DNA of 64,000 nt from Streptomyces hygroscopicus subsp. hygroscopicus (GTDB lineage Bacteria; Actinomycetota; Actinomycetes; Streptomycetales; Streptomycetaceae), in assembly GCF_030269125.1 (NCBI RefSeq), contig NZ_BSSM01000021.1, positions 62,001-126,000 on the forward strand, given 5' to 3'. The notes beneath the pieces are model-generated. The model made no database searches. It was not told where the DNA came from and worked only from the letters and a program-made list of their open reading frames with translations. Below are positions 55,696 to 64,000 of this stretch, one piece after another. Position numbers and translations under genes: made by a program. Every line of letters begins with the position of its first letter. The first letter of the stretch is position 1.

Positions 55696-57105
55696 CTACC
55701 GGCGCTCCTCCGCCTCCCGTGGGGCCTCTCGGCGACGGGAGCGGGGCAGGACCCGCAGCGCGTCGCCCATGTCGGCGACTTCCAGCACCTTCATCCCCGG
55801 CGGGACCTTGCCCGGATCGCCCGGCACCAGCGCGTGCGTGAAGCCGAGCCGGTGCGCCTCGGCGAGCCTGCGCTGCACGCCCGTGACCCGTCTCACCTCG
55901 CCCGCGAGGCCCACCTCGCCGATGGCCACCAGGTTCTTCGGCAGCGGGGTGTCGCTCGCGGCGGAGGCCAGCGCGAGCGCGATGGCGAGGTCGGCGGCGG
56001 GCTCGGACAGCTTCACGCCGCCGACCGTCGCCGAGTAGATGTCCCGCTTGCCGAGCGCGCTGATCCGGCCGCGCTGTTCGAGCACGGCCAGCATCATCGA
56101 CACCCGGGAGGTCTCCAGGCCCGACGTCGTACGGCGCGGGGAGGGGATCTGGGAGTCCACGGTCAGCGCCTGCACCTCCGCCACCAGCGGGCGGCGGCCC
56201 TCCAGGGTCACGGTCAGACAGGTGCCCGGCACCGGTTCGGCACGCCGGGTCAGGAAGAGGCCGCTGGGATCGGCGAGGCCGGTGATGCCCTCGTCGTGCA
56301 GTTCGAAGCAGCCGACCTCGTCCGTGGCGCCGTACCGGTTCTTCACGCCGCGCACCAGGCGCAGCCGGGCGTGCCGGTCGCCCTCGAAGTGCAGGACGAC
56401 GTCCACCAGGTGTTCCAGGAGGCGGGGGCCCGCGATGGCGCCGTCCTTGGTGACATGGCCGACCAGCAGGGTGGACATGCCGCGCTCCTTGGACGCGCGG
56501 ATCAGCGCCCCGGCGACCTCGCGCACCTGGGCCATGCCGCCGGGCGCGCCCTCGATCTCCGGGGAGGCGACGGTCTGCACCGAGTCGAGGATCAGCAGGG
56601 ACGGCTTGACCTCGTCCAAGTGGCCGAGGACGGCGGAGAGATCGGTCTCGGCGGTCAGATACAACTGGTCGTGCAGCGCGCCGATGCGGTCGGCGCGCAG
56701 CCGCACCTGGCTCGCCGACTCCTCGCCGGTGACATAGAGGGTGCGGTGCTCCTCGCTCGCCGCCTTGGCCGCCACGTCCAGCAGCAGGGTGGACTTGCCG
56801 ACGCCCGGCTCGCCCGCCAGCAGCACCACCGCGCCCGGTACGAGCCCGCCGCCGAGCACCCGGTCCAGCTCGGGCACGCCGGTGGACCGGGCGGTCGCCT
56901 GGCGGCCGTCGACCTGGCCGATGGGCAGCGCGGCGTTGGTGACCCGGCCGGCCGCCGTGGTGCGGACCGCGGGCGCGCCGTACTCCTCGACCGTGCCCCA
57001 TGCCTGGCACTCGGGGCAGCGGCCGAGCCACTTGGCCGTCTGCCAGCCGCACTCCGTGCAGCGGTAGGACGGGCGGTCCTTGGTGGTCTTGGTACGGGCA
57101 GCCAT
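55696..57105 (-). CDS. radA: DNA repair protein RadA
   Basis: A 469-residue RecA-like ATPase that processes recombination intermediates. The zinc finger is C16-x2-C19...C30-x2-C33. Walker A is GEPGVGKST near residue 105. The RadA-specific motif reads KNRYGA (commonly KNRFG) near residue 260. The C-terminal Lon-protease-like domain is present (SATVGGVKLSEPAADLAIALAL). ATG 57105 starts the standard N-terminus. Confidence 0.95.
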   Translation of the reverse strand: MAARTKTTKDRPSYRCTECGWQTAKWLGRCPECQAWGTVEEYGAPAVRTTAAGRVTNAALPIGQVDGRQATARSTGVPELDRVLGGGLVPGAVVLLAGEPGVGKSTLLLDVAAKAASEEHRTLYVTGEESASQVRLRADRIGALHDQLYLTAETDLSAVLGHLDEVKPSLLILDSVQTVASPEIEGAPGGMAQVREVAGALIRASKERGMSTLLVGHVTKDGAIAGPRLLEHLVDVVLHFEGDRHARLRLVRGVKNRYGATDEVGCFELHDEGITGLADPSGLFLTRRAEPVPGTCLTVTLEGRRPLVAEVQALTVDSQIPSPRRTTSGLETSRVSMMLAVLEQRGRISALGKRDIYSATVGGVKLSEPAADLAIALALASAASDTPLPKNLVAIGEVGLAGEVRRVTGVQRRLAEAHRLGFTHALVPGDPGKVPPGMKVLEVADMGDALRVLPRSRRREAPREAEERR

Positions 57106-57303
57106 GCGGAAACCGTAGCCCGCGGCACTGACAACGAGCGCGGGGGCCGCCAAGTGGGTGGACCGGTATCGGCCACCGCCCCGCGGAATCCGGCCGCGGA
57201 AGAAAGGGTTCCTGTCCCCTTATGAGGGATCGTTTCACCCGTACGGATTAAAAGAGCTCAAGGCTCCAGAAGGGGCGCTCCACCGACGCCTACGGTCGCA
57301 CGG

Positions 57304-59244
57304 GTGATGAGCAGCAGCCCGGAGACCACCACCCGAACCACCGGCGCGCACCGGGCGCACGGCACGGCGCGCGAAGCGCGAGAGGCGCGCGAGGGGCGCG
57401 AGGGCGCGCGTGTGCCTGGTGTGTTCGAGGCCAGAGAGGCATACGAGGCACACGAGGCATGCGAGGCCAGTGGAGTTCACGAGGCCGGTGAGGACCGTGA
57501 GGCGCGCGAGACCCGCGAGGCCCATGACGACCGGGAGGCGCGGGGCGCACGCGCCGCCCACGGCGCCCGCGAGGCCCGCGACGGCCGCGAGGCCCGCGAC
57601 GGATACGGGGCCCGCGACGGATACGGGGCCCGCGAAGCACGTGAGGCGCGGGACCGTGCCGCCGCGCGCAACATCGCCCGGCGGGCGCCGACGCGCTACG
57701 AGCCGTACCTGGACGGCCTGTTCACCTACTGCCTGTCCGTGCTGTGCGACCACGAAGCGGCCGCCGCCGCGCTCGGCGACGCCCTCGCGCTGGCCGAGCG
57801 GCGCGGCCACCGCGCCCCCGGGACCGAGGGCGAGCGCAGGGCGTGGCTGTACGCGCTGGCCCGCTGGGCGTGTCTGCGCAAGCTGTCCGAGGCGAAGCAG
57901 AAGCGTCAGGCCGCGCACGCGGCGGGCCGTCCGGACCAGGCGAAGGGGGCCGGACCGCAGGCCACCGACCCCGCGCTCCCCCCGGAGACGCAGGAGCGCC
58001 GGCGCCGCGAACTCGCCCTGCTCGCCTGGCCGGAGGCGGCCGGCACCACCCCCGAACAGCGCGAGGCCCTCGAACTCGCCGTCCGTCACCACCTGACCGC
58101 CCCCGAGGTCGCCGCCGTCCTCGGCATGGCACCGGCCGCCGCCCGCGACCTCCTCGCCGCGGCCGCCTGCGAGGTGGAGCGCACCCGTGCCGCGCTCGCG
58201 GTGGTGGAGACCGGCGGCTGTCCGAGCGTGGCCCACCTCACCGGCGACAGCAGGCTGATCCTCAGCACCGCGCTCCGCCGCGAGCTGGTGCGACACGTCG
58301 ACGACTGCCCGCGCTGCCGCCGTACCGCCGAACGCGCGGCCCCCGGCCGCTGGCCCGGCACCACGGTCACCCCGGCCGAACTCCCCGTCCTGGAGGCACC
58401 CCGCGCGGCCCTCGCCCCGCGCTCCCGGGCGAGGGTCACGGCCGCACCCCGCTTCGACCGGCGCGGCTTCCCGATGGACCCTCGGGACCGCGCGGCCCGC
58501 CGCGACCGGCTGCGCGCCCGCGCGGTGACGACGACGGTCGTCGCGACGGTGGTGGCGGCGCCCGTACTGGCCCTGTGGGCGGCGTACCGGAGCGCGCCGA
58601 CCGGTGAGCCGGACGGCCACCCGGGTACCGCGCGCGAGGCACGGGGCCCGGACGCGGTCGGCGATGACGGCACGGGCGGGGGGTACGAGAACGCGGGCAG
58701 CGCGAGCGTGAAGCCCGGCGCGGGCGGGAACGGCAAGCCGGACGTCTCGGTGGAGGTGACGAGCGTCGCCCCCGGAAGCGCGGACGCCTCGGCCGGCCAC
58801 CTGTCCGTGACCGCCGCGAACGACGGCGACACGACGCTGATCACGCTGACCGCCACCGGCCCCGCCCCGGTCCGCTGGTCCGCCGCCACCGGTTCCTCCT
58901 GGCTCTACCTGAGCCAGGCCTCCGGCACTCTCGCCCCCGGCGCCTCGGTGACCCTGAGGGCCTACATCGACCACCTCCACGAGCCGAGGGGCCTCTGGCG
59001 CGCCCAGGTATCCGTCGCCCCGGCCGGCGCGGTGGTCACCATCACCGGCTACGGCCCCCCGGCGACCCGCCCGACCCCTCCTCCGGCACCCCCCACGACC
59101 AGCGCCCCGACCACCCCGCCCCCCACCACTCCCAGCACCCCGCCGGCGCCCCCCACCACACCGGCCGACCCTCCGCCCTCCACGTCTCCCACGCCGACCC
59201 CCACCCCGACGGACAGCGAGACACCGAGCCCGTCCGGGAGCTAG
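57304..59244 (+). CDS. Sigma-like / zinc anti-sigma-like / BACON-domain membrane protein
   Basis: A 646-residue multidomain protein. Residues 1 to about 125 are an Arg/Glu/Ala repeat. At about 130-200 and 245-300 are segments like ECF sigma region 2 (LDGLFTYCLSVLCDHEAAAAAL, RRAWLYALARWACLRKL) and region 4 (TPEQREALELAVRHHLTAPEVAAVLGM). H331-x3-C335-x2-C338 is an anti-sigma-type zinc motif. A membrane helix at about 405-425 leads to an extracellular BACON-like beta domain (about 470-560) and a Pro/Thr tail. No ribosome-binding site precedes GTG 57304; TACGGT lies 7 bases upstream. The role is unknown. Confidence 0.75.
   Translation: MMSSSPETTTRTTGAHRAHGTAREAREAREGREGARVPGVFEAREAYEAHEACEASGVHEAGEDREARETREAHDDREARGARAAHGAREARDGREARDGYGARDGYGAREAREARDRAAARNIARRAPTRYEPYLDGLFTYCLSVLCDHEAAAAALGDALALAERRGHRAPGTEGERRAWLYALARWACLRKLSEAKQKRQAAHAAGRPDQAKGAGPQATDPALPPETQERRRRELALLAWPEAAGTTPEQREALELAVRHHLTAPEVAAVLGMAPAAARDLLAAAACEVERTRAALAVVETGGCPSVAHLTGDSRLILSTALRRELVRHVDDCPRCRRTAERAAPGRWPGTTVTPAELPVLEAPRAALAPRSRARVTAAPRFDRRGFPMDPRDRAARRDRLRARAVTTTVVATVVAAPVLALWAAYRSAPTGEPDGHPGTAREARGPDAVGDDGTGGGYENAGSASVKPGAGGNGKPDVSVEVTSVAPGSADASAGHLSVTAANDGDTTLITLTATGPAPVRWSAATGSSWLYLSQASGTLAPGASVTLRAYIDHLHEPRGLWRAQVSVAPAGAVVTITGYGPPATRPTPPPAPPTTSAPTTPPPTTPSTPPAPPTTPADPPPSTSPTPTPTPTDSETPSPSGS
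57370..57660 (+). repeat. Degenerate Arg-Glu-Ala repeat array with two perfect 18-bp units
   Basis: Imperfect GAGGC(C/G)CGCGA-type units repeat through the 5' end of the BACON gene. Two perfect tandem copies of GACGGATACGGGGCCCGC lie at 57598-57633. Codons rare in this genome (AGA, GCA, AGT, GGA, GTT) cluster in the first half. Confidence 0.8.
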
Positions 59245-59289
59245 CGACGGCCCGTCGTCCGGCAGCGGGCCGGCCGTGGACCCCCGGGC

Positions 59290-59307
59290 CCGAAGGCCGG
59301 CCTTCGG
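59290..59307. terminator. 18-bp palindrome in the convergent gap after the BACON gene
   Basis: CCGAAGGCCGGCCTTCGG is a perfect palindrome within the 161-base gap between two converging genes, surrounded by further GC-rich complementary sequence. It is a possible bidirectional terminator. Confidence 0.45.
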
Positions 59308-59405
59308 CCCTCGGCCGGCAGGGGAGGAGGCCGGGCCGCGGCCGACCCGGTTGTCGCGTTCCGGCCGTGGGGAAGTGGCTCGGGGGGACCCGTCGGCCCG
59401 CCGGG

Positions 59406-60245
59406 TCAGGGGGTGGGGTCCGCCGGGTGGGGGGCCACCAGCGGGAGCGCGGCGGAGAGGCGCTGCTCGCAGAGTTCGCTCAGGCGGTCGTAGCCCTCCT
59501 TGCCCATCAGCTCCGTCAGCTCCGCGCGGTAGGAGACGTACACCGGGTCGCCCGCGCCGTGCGCCGACGTGGCGGACGTGCACCACCAGTGCAGGTCATG
59601 GCCGCCGGGACCCCAGCCCCTGCGGTCGTACTCGCCGATGGAGACCTGGAGGACGCGGGTGTCGTCGGGACGGTCGATCCACTCGTACGTCCGTCGGATC
59701 GGCAGCTGCCAGCACACGTCCGGCTTGGTCTCCAGCGGCTCCCGGCCCTCCTTGAGCGCGAGGATGTGCAGTGAGCACCCCGCGCCGCCCGCGAACCCGG
59801 GCCGGTTCTGGAAGACGCAGGACCCCTGGAAGGGCCGCGTCTGCCGGGACCCCTCCTCGTCCTCGGAGACCCAGCCGTCCTTGGTGCCCTCGGCGTGGTG
59901 CTGCCAGATCTCCGGCGTGAGCCGCGCCACGTGCTCGGCGACCCGCTTCTCGTCGTCCTCGTCCGAGAAGTGCGCCCCCAGCGTGCAGCACCCGTCGTCC
60001 GCGCGCCCCGCCTTGATGCCCTGGCAGCCGCTGCCGAAGACGCAGTTCCACCGCGAGGTCAGCCACGTCAGATCGCAGCGGAAGACCTGCTCGTCGTCCG
60101 CCGGGTCCGGAAACTCCACCCACGCGCGCGCGAAGTCGAGCCCCTTCTCGTCGCTCACCTTCGCCCCCTTGGCGGCTTTGGCCGCCTTGCGAACCTTGTC
60201 CGTCTTATCGGCTTTCGTGGACTTCGCCTTTTTCGTCTTTGGCAC
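59406..60245 (-). CDS. Cys-rich protein, possible YkgJ-like metal-cluster protein
   Basis: A 279-residue protein. The first 30 residues are Lys/Ala-rich. Two cysteine groups follow: CVFGSGCQGI with DGCCTLG (residues about 69-90), then GSCVFQNR, GAGCSLHIL and KPDVCWQLP (about 143-180). The pattern recalls YkgJ-type zinc/iron cluster proteins, where CC, a later GC-x-h and a final KP..C bind metal. No enzyme activity can be assigned. GTG 60245 is the start. Divergent from the Ppx/GppA gene. Confidence 0.7.
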   Translation of the reverse strand: MPKTKKAKSTKADKTDKVRKAAKAAKGAKVSDEKGLDFARAWVEFPDPADDEQVFRCDLTWLTSRWNCVFGSGCQGIKAGRADDGCCTLGAHFSDEDDEKRVAEHVARLTPEIWQHHAEGTKDGWVSEDEEGSRQTRPFQGSCVFQNRPGFAGGAGCSLHILALKEGREPLETKPDVCWQLPIRRTYEWIDRPDDTRVLQVSIGEYDRRGWGPGGHDLHWWCTSATSAHGAGDPVYVSYRAELTELMGKEGYDRLSELCEQRLSAALPLVAPHPADPTP

Positions 60246-60316
60246 GCGTCCAGGGTAAGTGTCCCGTCCCCGGACCGGGGACCGTGGAGGGGCGTTCTGG
60301 CAGTAGCGTTCCGCAT

Positions 60317-61249
60317 ATGAGACTCGGTGTCCTGGACGTGGGTTCGAACACGGTGCATCTGCTGGTGGTGGACGCCCACCCCGGCGCCTGCCCGCTGCCC
60401 GCGCATTCGCACAAGGCCGACCTTCGGCTCGCCCAACTCCTCGACGACAGCGGTGCCATCGGCGACGAGGGCATCGAGAGGCTCGTGGAGGTCGTACGGG
60501 ACGCCCTCCAGGCCGCCGAGGACAAGGGCGTCGAGGACCTGCTCCCCTTCGCCACCTCCGCCGTCCGCGAGGCGAGCAACGCCGACGAGGTCCTCGCCCG
60601 CGTCGCCGACGAGACCGGCGTACGGCTCCAGGTCCTCGCCGGCGCCGAGGAGGCCCGCCTCACCTTCCTCGCCGTACGGCGCTGGTTCGGCTGGTCCGCC
60701 GGAAAGCTGCTGGTCCTGGACATCGGCGGCGGCTCCCTGGAGATCGCCTTCGGCATCGACGAGGAACCGGACGCCGCCGTCTCCCTCCCCCTCGGCGCGG
60801 GCCGGCTCACCGCCGGCTGGCTCCCCGGCGACCCGCCCGCCCCGGACGACGTGCGCGCCCTGCGCCGCCATGTCCGCGCGGAGATCGCCCGCACGGTCGG
60901 CGAGTTCGCCCGCTTCGGCGCCCCCGACCACGTCGTCGCCACCTCCAAGACCTTCAGGCAGCTGGCCCGCATCGCCGGCGCCGCCCGCAGCGCCGACGGC
61001 CTCTACGTGCAACGCGAACTCAAACGCGAATCCCTGGAGGCGTGGGTCCCCCGCCTGGCCGGAATGACCACCGACCAGCGCGCCGAGCTTCCGGGCGTCT
61101 CCGACGGCAGGGCTGGGCAGCTCCTCGCGGGGGCGTTGGTCGCAGAGGGCGCGATGGACCTCTTCGGCGTGGAGAGCCTGGAGATATGCCCGTGGGCCCT
61201 GAGGGAAGGCGTGATCCTCAGGCGGCTTGACCACATGGGGTCCGCCTAG
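60317..61249 (+). CDS. Ppx/GppA family exopolyphosphatase/phosphatase
   Basis: A 310-residue ASKHA-fold phosphatase of the short Ppx/GppA type typical of actinobacteria. Conserved motifs are LGVLDVGSNTVHLLVVD, PFATSAVREASN, VLAGAEEARLTF and VLDIGGGSLEIAFG. It hydrolyses polyphosphate or pppGpp; short forms vary in preference. A TAGCGT box 7 bases before ATG 60317 suggests a leaderless mRNA. Confidence 0.9.
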   Translation: MRLGVLDVGSNTVHLLVVDAHPGACPLPAHSHKADLRLAQLLDDSGAIGDEGIERLVEVVRDALQAAEDKGVEDLLPFATSAVREASNADEVLARVADETGVRLQVLAGAEEARLTFLAVRRWFGWSAGKLLVLDIGGGSLEIAFGIDEEPDAAVSLPLGAGRLTAGWLPGDPPAPDDVRALRRHVRAEIARTVGEFARFGAPDHVVATSKTFRQLARIAGAARSADGLYVQRELKRESLEAWVPRLAGMTTDQRAELPGVSDGRAGQLLAGALVAEGAMDLFGVESLEICPWALREGVILRRLDHMGSA

Positions 61250-61400
61250 GCACCCGCCGGGCGCGGGGCCGTGCGGATACGCCGCTCCGCCGCGTGGGCG
61301 CGGCCGGCCGCCCACGACCCGTGCGCGTCCCCATGGCAAACCTCACAACGGCGAACGGGCACCCGGCACCCGAACCGTCCCAACCCTTAAGGTGACGGAC

Positions 61401-62213
61401 GTGGCTGAACCAAGGGACGTCTCCGTCGCGCTGTCGACAGCCTCCGTCTACCCGGAGTCCACGGCGACAGCCTTCGAGATCGCCGCGCGCCTCGGCTACG
61501 ACGGCGTCGAGGTCATGGTCTGGACCGACCCCGTCAGTCAGGACATCGAGGCGCTGCGCCGCTTGTCGGACTACCACGGCATCCCGATCCTCGCCGTGCA
61601 CGCACCGTGTCTGCTGATCACGCAGCGCGTCTGGTCCACCGACCCGTGGACCAAGCTGCGCCGTGCCCGCGCCGCCGCCGAGAAGCTGGGCGCCTCCACC
61701 GTCGTCGTGCACCCGCCGTTCCGCTGGCAGCGGCAGTACGCGCGGGACTTCGTCGCGGGTGTGTGGCGGATGGCGGACGAGACGGACGTGCGGTTCGCGG
61801 TCGAGAACATGTACCCCTGGCGCTACCGCGACCGCGAGATGCTCGCCTACGCCCCCGCCTGGGACGTCACCCAGGACGACTACCGGCACTTCACGATCGA
61901 CCTCAGCCACACGTCGACGGCCCGTACCGACGCCCTGGGGATGCTCGGCCGCATGGGCGACCGGCTCGGCCATGTCCACCTCGCCGACGGGCGCGGCTCG
62001 GCCAAGGACGAGCACCTGGTGCCGGGGCGCGGCGACCAGCCCTGTGCCGAGCTGCTGGAACACCTGGCCGTCTCCGGTTTCGACGGCCACGTCGTCATCG
62101 AGGTCAACACCCGGCGGGCGATGTCCGGCGCCGAGCGCGAGGCCGACCTCGCCGAGGCCCTGGCCTACACCCGCAAACACCTGGCCGCCGCCGCCCGGCT
62201 CCACCGCCGATGA
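61401..62213 (+). CDS. Sugar phosphate isomerase/epimerase-like TIM barrel (AP endonuclease 2 superfamily)
   Basis: A 270-residue TIM-barrel protein of the xylose-isomerase-like/AP endonuclease 2 superfamily. Metal-site motifs include VVHPPF, FAVENMYP, FTIDLSHTS, GHVHLADG and VIEVNTR. GTG 61401 has AAGG about 8 bases upstream. The substrate is unknown. It overlaps the following TetR gene by ATGA, implying co-regulation. Confidence 0.86.
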   Translation: MAEPRDVSVALSTASVYPESTATAFEIAARLGYDGVEVMVWTDPVSQDIEALRRLSDYHGIPILAVHAPCLLITQRVWSTDPWTKLRRARAAAEKLGASTVVVHPPFRWQRQYARDFVAGVWRMADETDVRFAVENMYPWRYRDREMLAYAPAWDVTQDDYRHFTIDLSHTSTARTDALGMLGRMGDRLGHVHLADGRGSAKDEHLVPGRGDQPCAELLEHLAVSGFDGHVVIEVNTRRAMSGAEREADLAEALAYTRKHLAAAARLHRR

Positions 62214-62923
62214 ACGAACCCGCCGGCCCCACCGGCCCTGTGAAGCCCACCGGCCCTGCGGAGCACGCAGGCCCCGTGGAGCCCACCGGTCCCCAGGGCC
62301 CCACAGGACCCGCCGGGCCCCCGCCGCCCGCCGCCCGCCGCCGCGGCCGCCCCCCGCGTACCGAGTCCGCCGGCACCCGGGACCGCATCCTCACGGCCGC
62401 CCGCGAGGAGTTCTCCGCGCGCGGGTACGACAGGACCTCCGTACGGCAGATCGCCAAGGCCGCCGGTGTGGACCCCGCGCTGGTCCACCACTACTTCGGC
62501 ACCAAGGAACAGGTCTTCGCGGCCGCCGTGGAGGTCGCCTTCGCGCCCGCCCTCGCCGCCCCCGACACCCTGGCCGAGGGTGCGCCGGACGGGGTGGGGG
62601 AGCGGCTGACCCGCTTCGTGTTCGGCGTCTGGGAGAACCCCACGACCCGGGCGCCGCTGCTCGCGATCCTGCGCTCGGCCGTCACCAACGACACCGCCGC
62701 CGCCGTCTTCCGCCGCCTGGTCGCCGCCCAGCTGATGCGCCGCGTCGCCGCCCAGCTGGACCTGCCGGACGCCGAGCTGCGCGCCGAACTGGCCGCCGCG
62801 CAGCTGGTGGGTACGGCCATGCTGCGCTACGTCCTGCGCCTGGAACCGCTGGCCTCGGCGGACGTGGAGGAGATCGTCGCGCGGGTGGCGCCCGTCGTAC
62901 AGGGACACCTCACGCGGCCCTGA
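62210..62923 (+). CDS. TetR-family regulator with collagen-like N-terminal leader
   Basis: A 237-residue regulator. Residues about 5-37 consist of Gly-Pro-X-like triplets (AGPTGPVKPTGP, then GPQGPTGPAGPP), followed by an AT-hook-like RRGRPPR. The TetR helix-turn-helix spans about 52-100 (ILTAAREEFSARGYDRTSVRQIAKAAGVDPALVHHYFGTKEQ), with a TetR_C_17-like ligand domain after it. It overlaps the TIM-barrel gene by 4 bases, so the same codons must be translated. The leader is unusual for TetR proteins. Confidence 0.88.
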   Translation: MNEPAGPTGPVKPTGPAEHAGPVEPTGPQGPTGPAGPPPPAARRRGRPPRTESAGTRDRILTAAREEFSARGYDRTSVRQIAKAAGVDPALVHHYFGTKEQVFAAAVEVAFAPALAAPDTLAEGAPDGVGERLTRFVFGVWENPTTRAPLLAILRSAVTNDTAAAVFRRLVAAQLMRRVAAQLDLPDAELRAELAAAQLVGTAMLRYVLRLEPLASADVEEIVARVAPVVQGHLTRP

Positions 62924-63087
62924 ACCGCGACCGCGGCCCCGAAACCGGCCGCACGCACCCGGGCGCGACCCGCAAGGCGGTCCGGCGTGAAATACCCGTC
63001 CCGCATTCCGGACAACAGCGTCCATTCCTTGGAGCCCCGGCGTACGCTCGGAGAAAGCCAGAACTGTCCATCGAGGAGCGAGCGACG

Positions 63088-64000
63088 ATGCCCGAGCTGA
63101 GGTCCCGCACAGTCACCCACGGCCGCAACATGGCGGGCGCCCGCGCCCTTATGCGTGCCTCCGGTGTACCCGGTGCGGACATCGGCCGTAAGCCGATCAT
63201 CGCCGTCGCGAACTCCTTCACCGAGTTCGTGCCGGGCCACACCCATCTCCAGCCGGTCGGCCGGATCGTCAGCGAGGCCATCACCGAGGCCGGCGGCATC
63301 CCGCGCGAGTTCAACACCATCGCCGTGGACGACGGCATCGCCATGGGCCACGGCGGCATGCTGTACTCGCTGCCCTCCCGCGACCTGATCGCGGACTCCG
63401 TGGAGTACATGGTCGAGGCCCACCGCGCCGACGCCCTGGTCTGCATCTCCAACTGCGACAAGATCACCCCCGGCATGCTGATGGCCGCCCTGCGCCTGAA
63501 CATCCCGACGGTCTTCGTCTCCGGCGGCCCCATGGAGGCCGGCCGCGCCACCCTGGTCGACGGCACCGTGCGTTCCCTCGACCTGATCGACGCCATCTCC
63601 GAGGCCGCCAACGACAAGGTCTCCGACGCCGACATCCTGCGCATCGAGGAGAACGCCTGCCCGACCTGCGGCAGCTGCTCGGGCATGTTCACTGCCAACT
63701 CGATGAACTGCCTGACCGAGGCCATCGGCCTCTCCCTGCCCGGCAACGGCTCGGTCCTCGCCACCCACACCGCGCGCAGGCAGCTCTACGTCGACGCCGC
63801 CCGCACCGTGATGGACCTGACCCGGCGCTACTACGAGCAGGACGACGAGACCGTCCTGCCCCGCTCCGTCGCCACCTTCCAGGCCTTCGAGAACGCCATG
63901 GCCCTGGACATCGCGATGGGCGGCTCCACCAACACGATCCTGCACCTGCTGGCCGCCGCCCAGGAGGCGGAGGTGCCCTTCGGCCTGGAGCAGATCGACG
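63088..64000 (+). CDS. ilvD: Dihydroxy-acid dehydratase (partial, 3' end outside window)
   Basis: The first 304 residues of IlvD, which dehydrates dihydroxy-acids in branched-chain amino-acid and pantothenate precursor synthesis. Fe-S cluster motifs CISNCDKITPGM and ENACPTCGSCSGMFTANSMN are present, with the FNTIAVDDGIAMGHGGM region before them. GAGGAGCG precedes ATG 63088. Its product ketoisovalerate also feeds the panC pathway at 33.5 kb. Confidence 0.96.
   Translation, partial: MPELRSRTVTHGRNMAGARALMRASGVPGADIGRKPIIAVANSFTEFVPGHTHLQPVGRIVSEAITEAGGIPREFNTIAVDDGIAMGHGGMLYSLPSRDLIADSVEYMVEAHRADALVCISNCDKITPGMLMAALRLNIPTVFVSGGPMEAGRATLVDGTVRSLDLIDAISEAANDKVSDADILRIEENACPTCGSCSGMFTANSMNCLTEAIGLSLPGNGSVLATHTARRQLYVDAARTVMDLTRRYYEQDDETVLPRSVATFQAFENAMALDIAMGGSTNTILHLLAAAQEAEVPFGLEQID

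Overview
The window is chromosomal DNA of a high-GC actinomycete, almost certainly a Streptomyces. The GC content and third-codon-position GC are very high, many starts are GTG, and the gene families are typical of the genus: a TipA-type MerR regulator, Lsr2, the sigE-cseABC cell-envelope stress system, ClpC, DisA and XRE/DUF5753 with DUF397 regulators. From memory, the gene order resembles the central core of the S. coelicolor chromosome read backwards; no alignment was run. No insertion sequence, prophage, CRISPR array, tRNA or rRNA gene was found.

Layout. 1-2.4 kb: a small regulatory cluster (DUF397 tail, HATPase, XRE/DUF5753 regulator). 2.4-8.7 kb: aldehyde dehydrogenase, DinB-like protein, glutamate decarboxylase, TipA-like thiopeptide-sensing activator with a near-ideal operator, UPF0145 protein, DedA with a long Gln-rich tail. 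8.7-18.8 kb: ThrE-like exporter, ppa, then a rightward run dacB, DUF2342 metalloprotease, tilS, hpt, ftsH, folE. 18.8-24 kb: a leftward run lysX/mprF-like, folP, NTF2-like, folB, folK, DUF3180, so folate synthesis is split over two converging units. 24-31 kb: secreted esterase, a coiled-coil membrane protein, an orphan nuoD paralogue convergent with a MidA/NDUFAF7-type methyltransferase, and a NarL-type two-component system. 31-38 kb: threonine-aldolase-like enzyme, then the cofactor operon DUF2520-panC-nadB-nadC-coaX with 4-bp overlaps. 38-45 kb: small and hypothetical proteins, an orphan BlaI-like repressor, a GNAT enzyme, lsr2, and clpC behind a rich control region. 45-49 kb: secreted acid phosphatase, M23 peptidase, divergent TetR/MFS pair. 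49-57 kb: cseC, cseB, cseA, sigE, mutY, a secreted Ig-like protein, disA, radA. 57-64 kb: a sigma-like/anti-sigma-like/BACON membrane protein, a Cys-rich protein, a Ppx/GppA phosphatase, a TIM-barrel isomerase, a TetR with a collagen-like leader, and the start of ilvD.

Themes. The region is mostly housekeeping cofactor metabolism (folate, NAD, CoA), protein quality control (FtsH, ClpC) and cell-envelope surveillance (SigE/Cse, LysX, DacB, M23 peptidase). By eye I found matches to sigma-R promoters upstream of both ftsH and clpC, a ClgR box upstream of clpC, and a sigma-E-type promoter upstream of the lysX/mprF-like gene. If real, they would link several genes here to the disulfide- and envelope-stress networks.

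The least ordinary items are the single-chain sigma-like plus zinc anti-sigma-like plus BACON protein (57.3-59.2 kb), the nuoD2/methyltransferase pair (26.8-29.0 kb), an arginine in place of a conserved proline in the FtsH Walker A motif, and a set of about nine genes with a TAnnnT box 6-8 nt before the start codon, which suggests leaderless transcripts. All calls rest on reading the sequence and on recall of protein families; no database search was possible.
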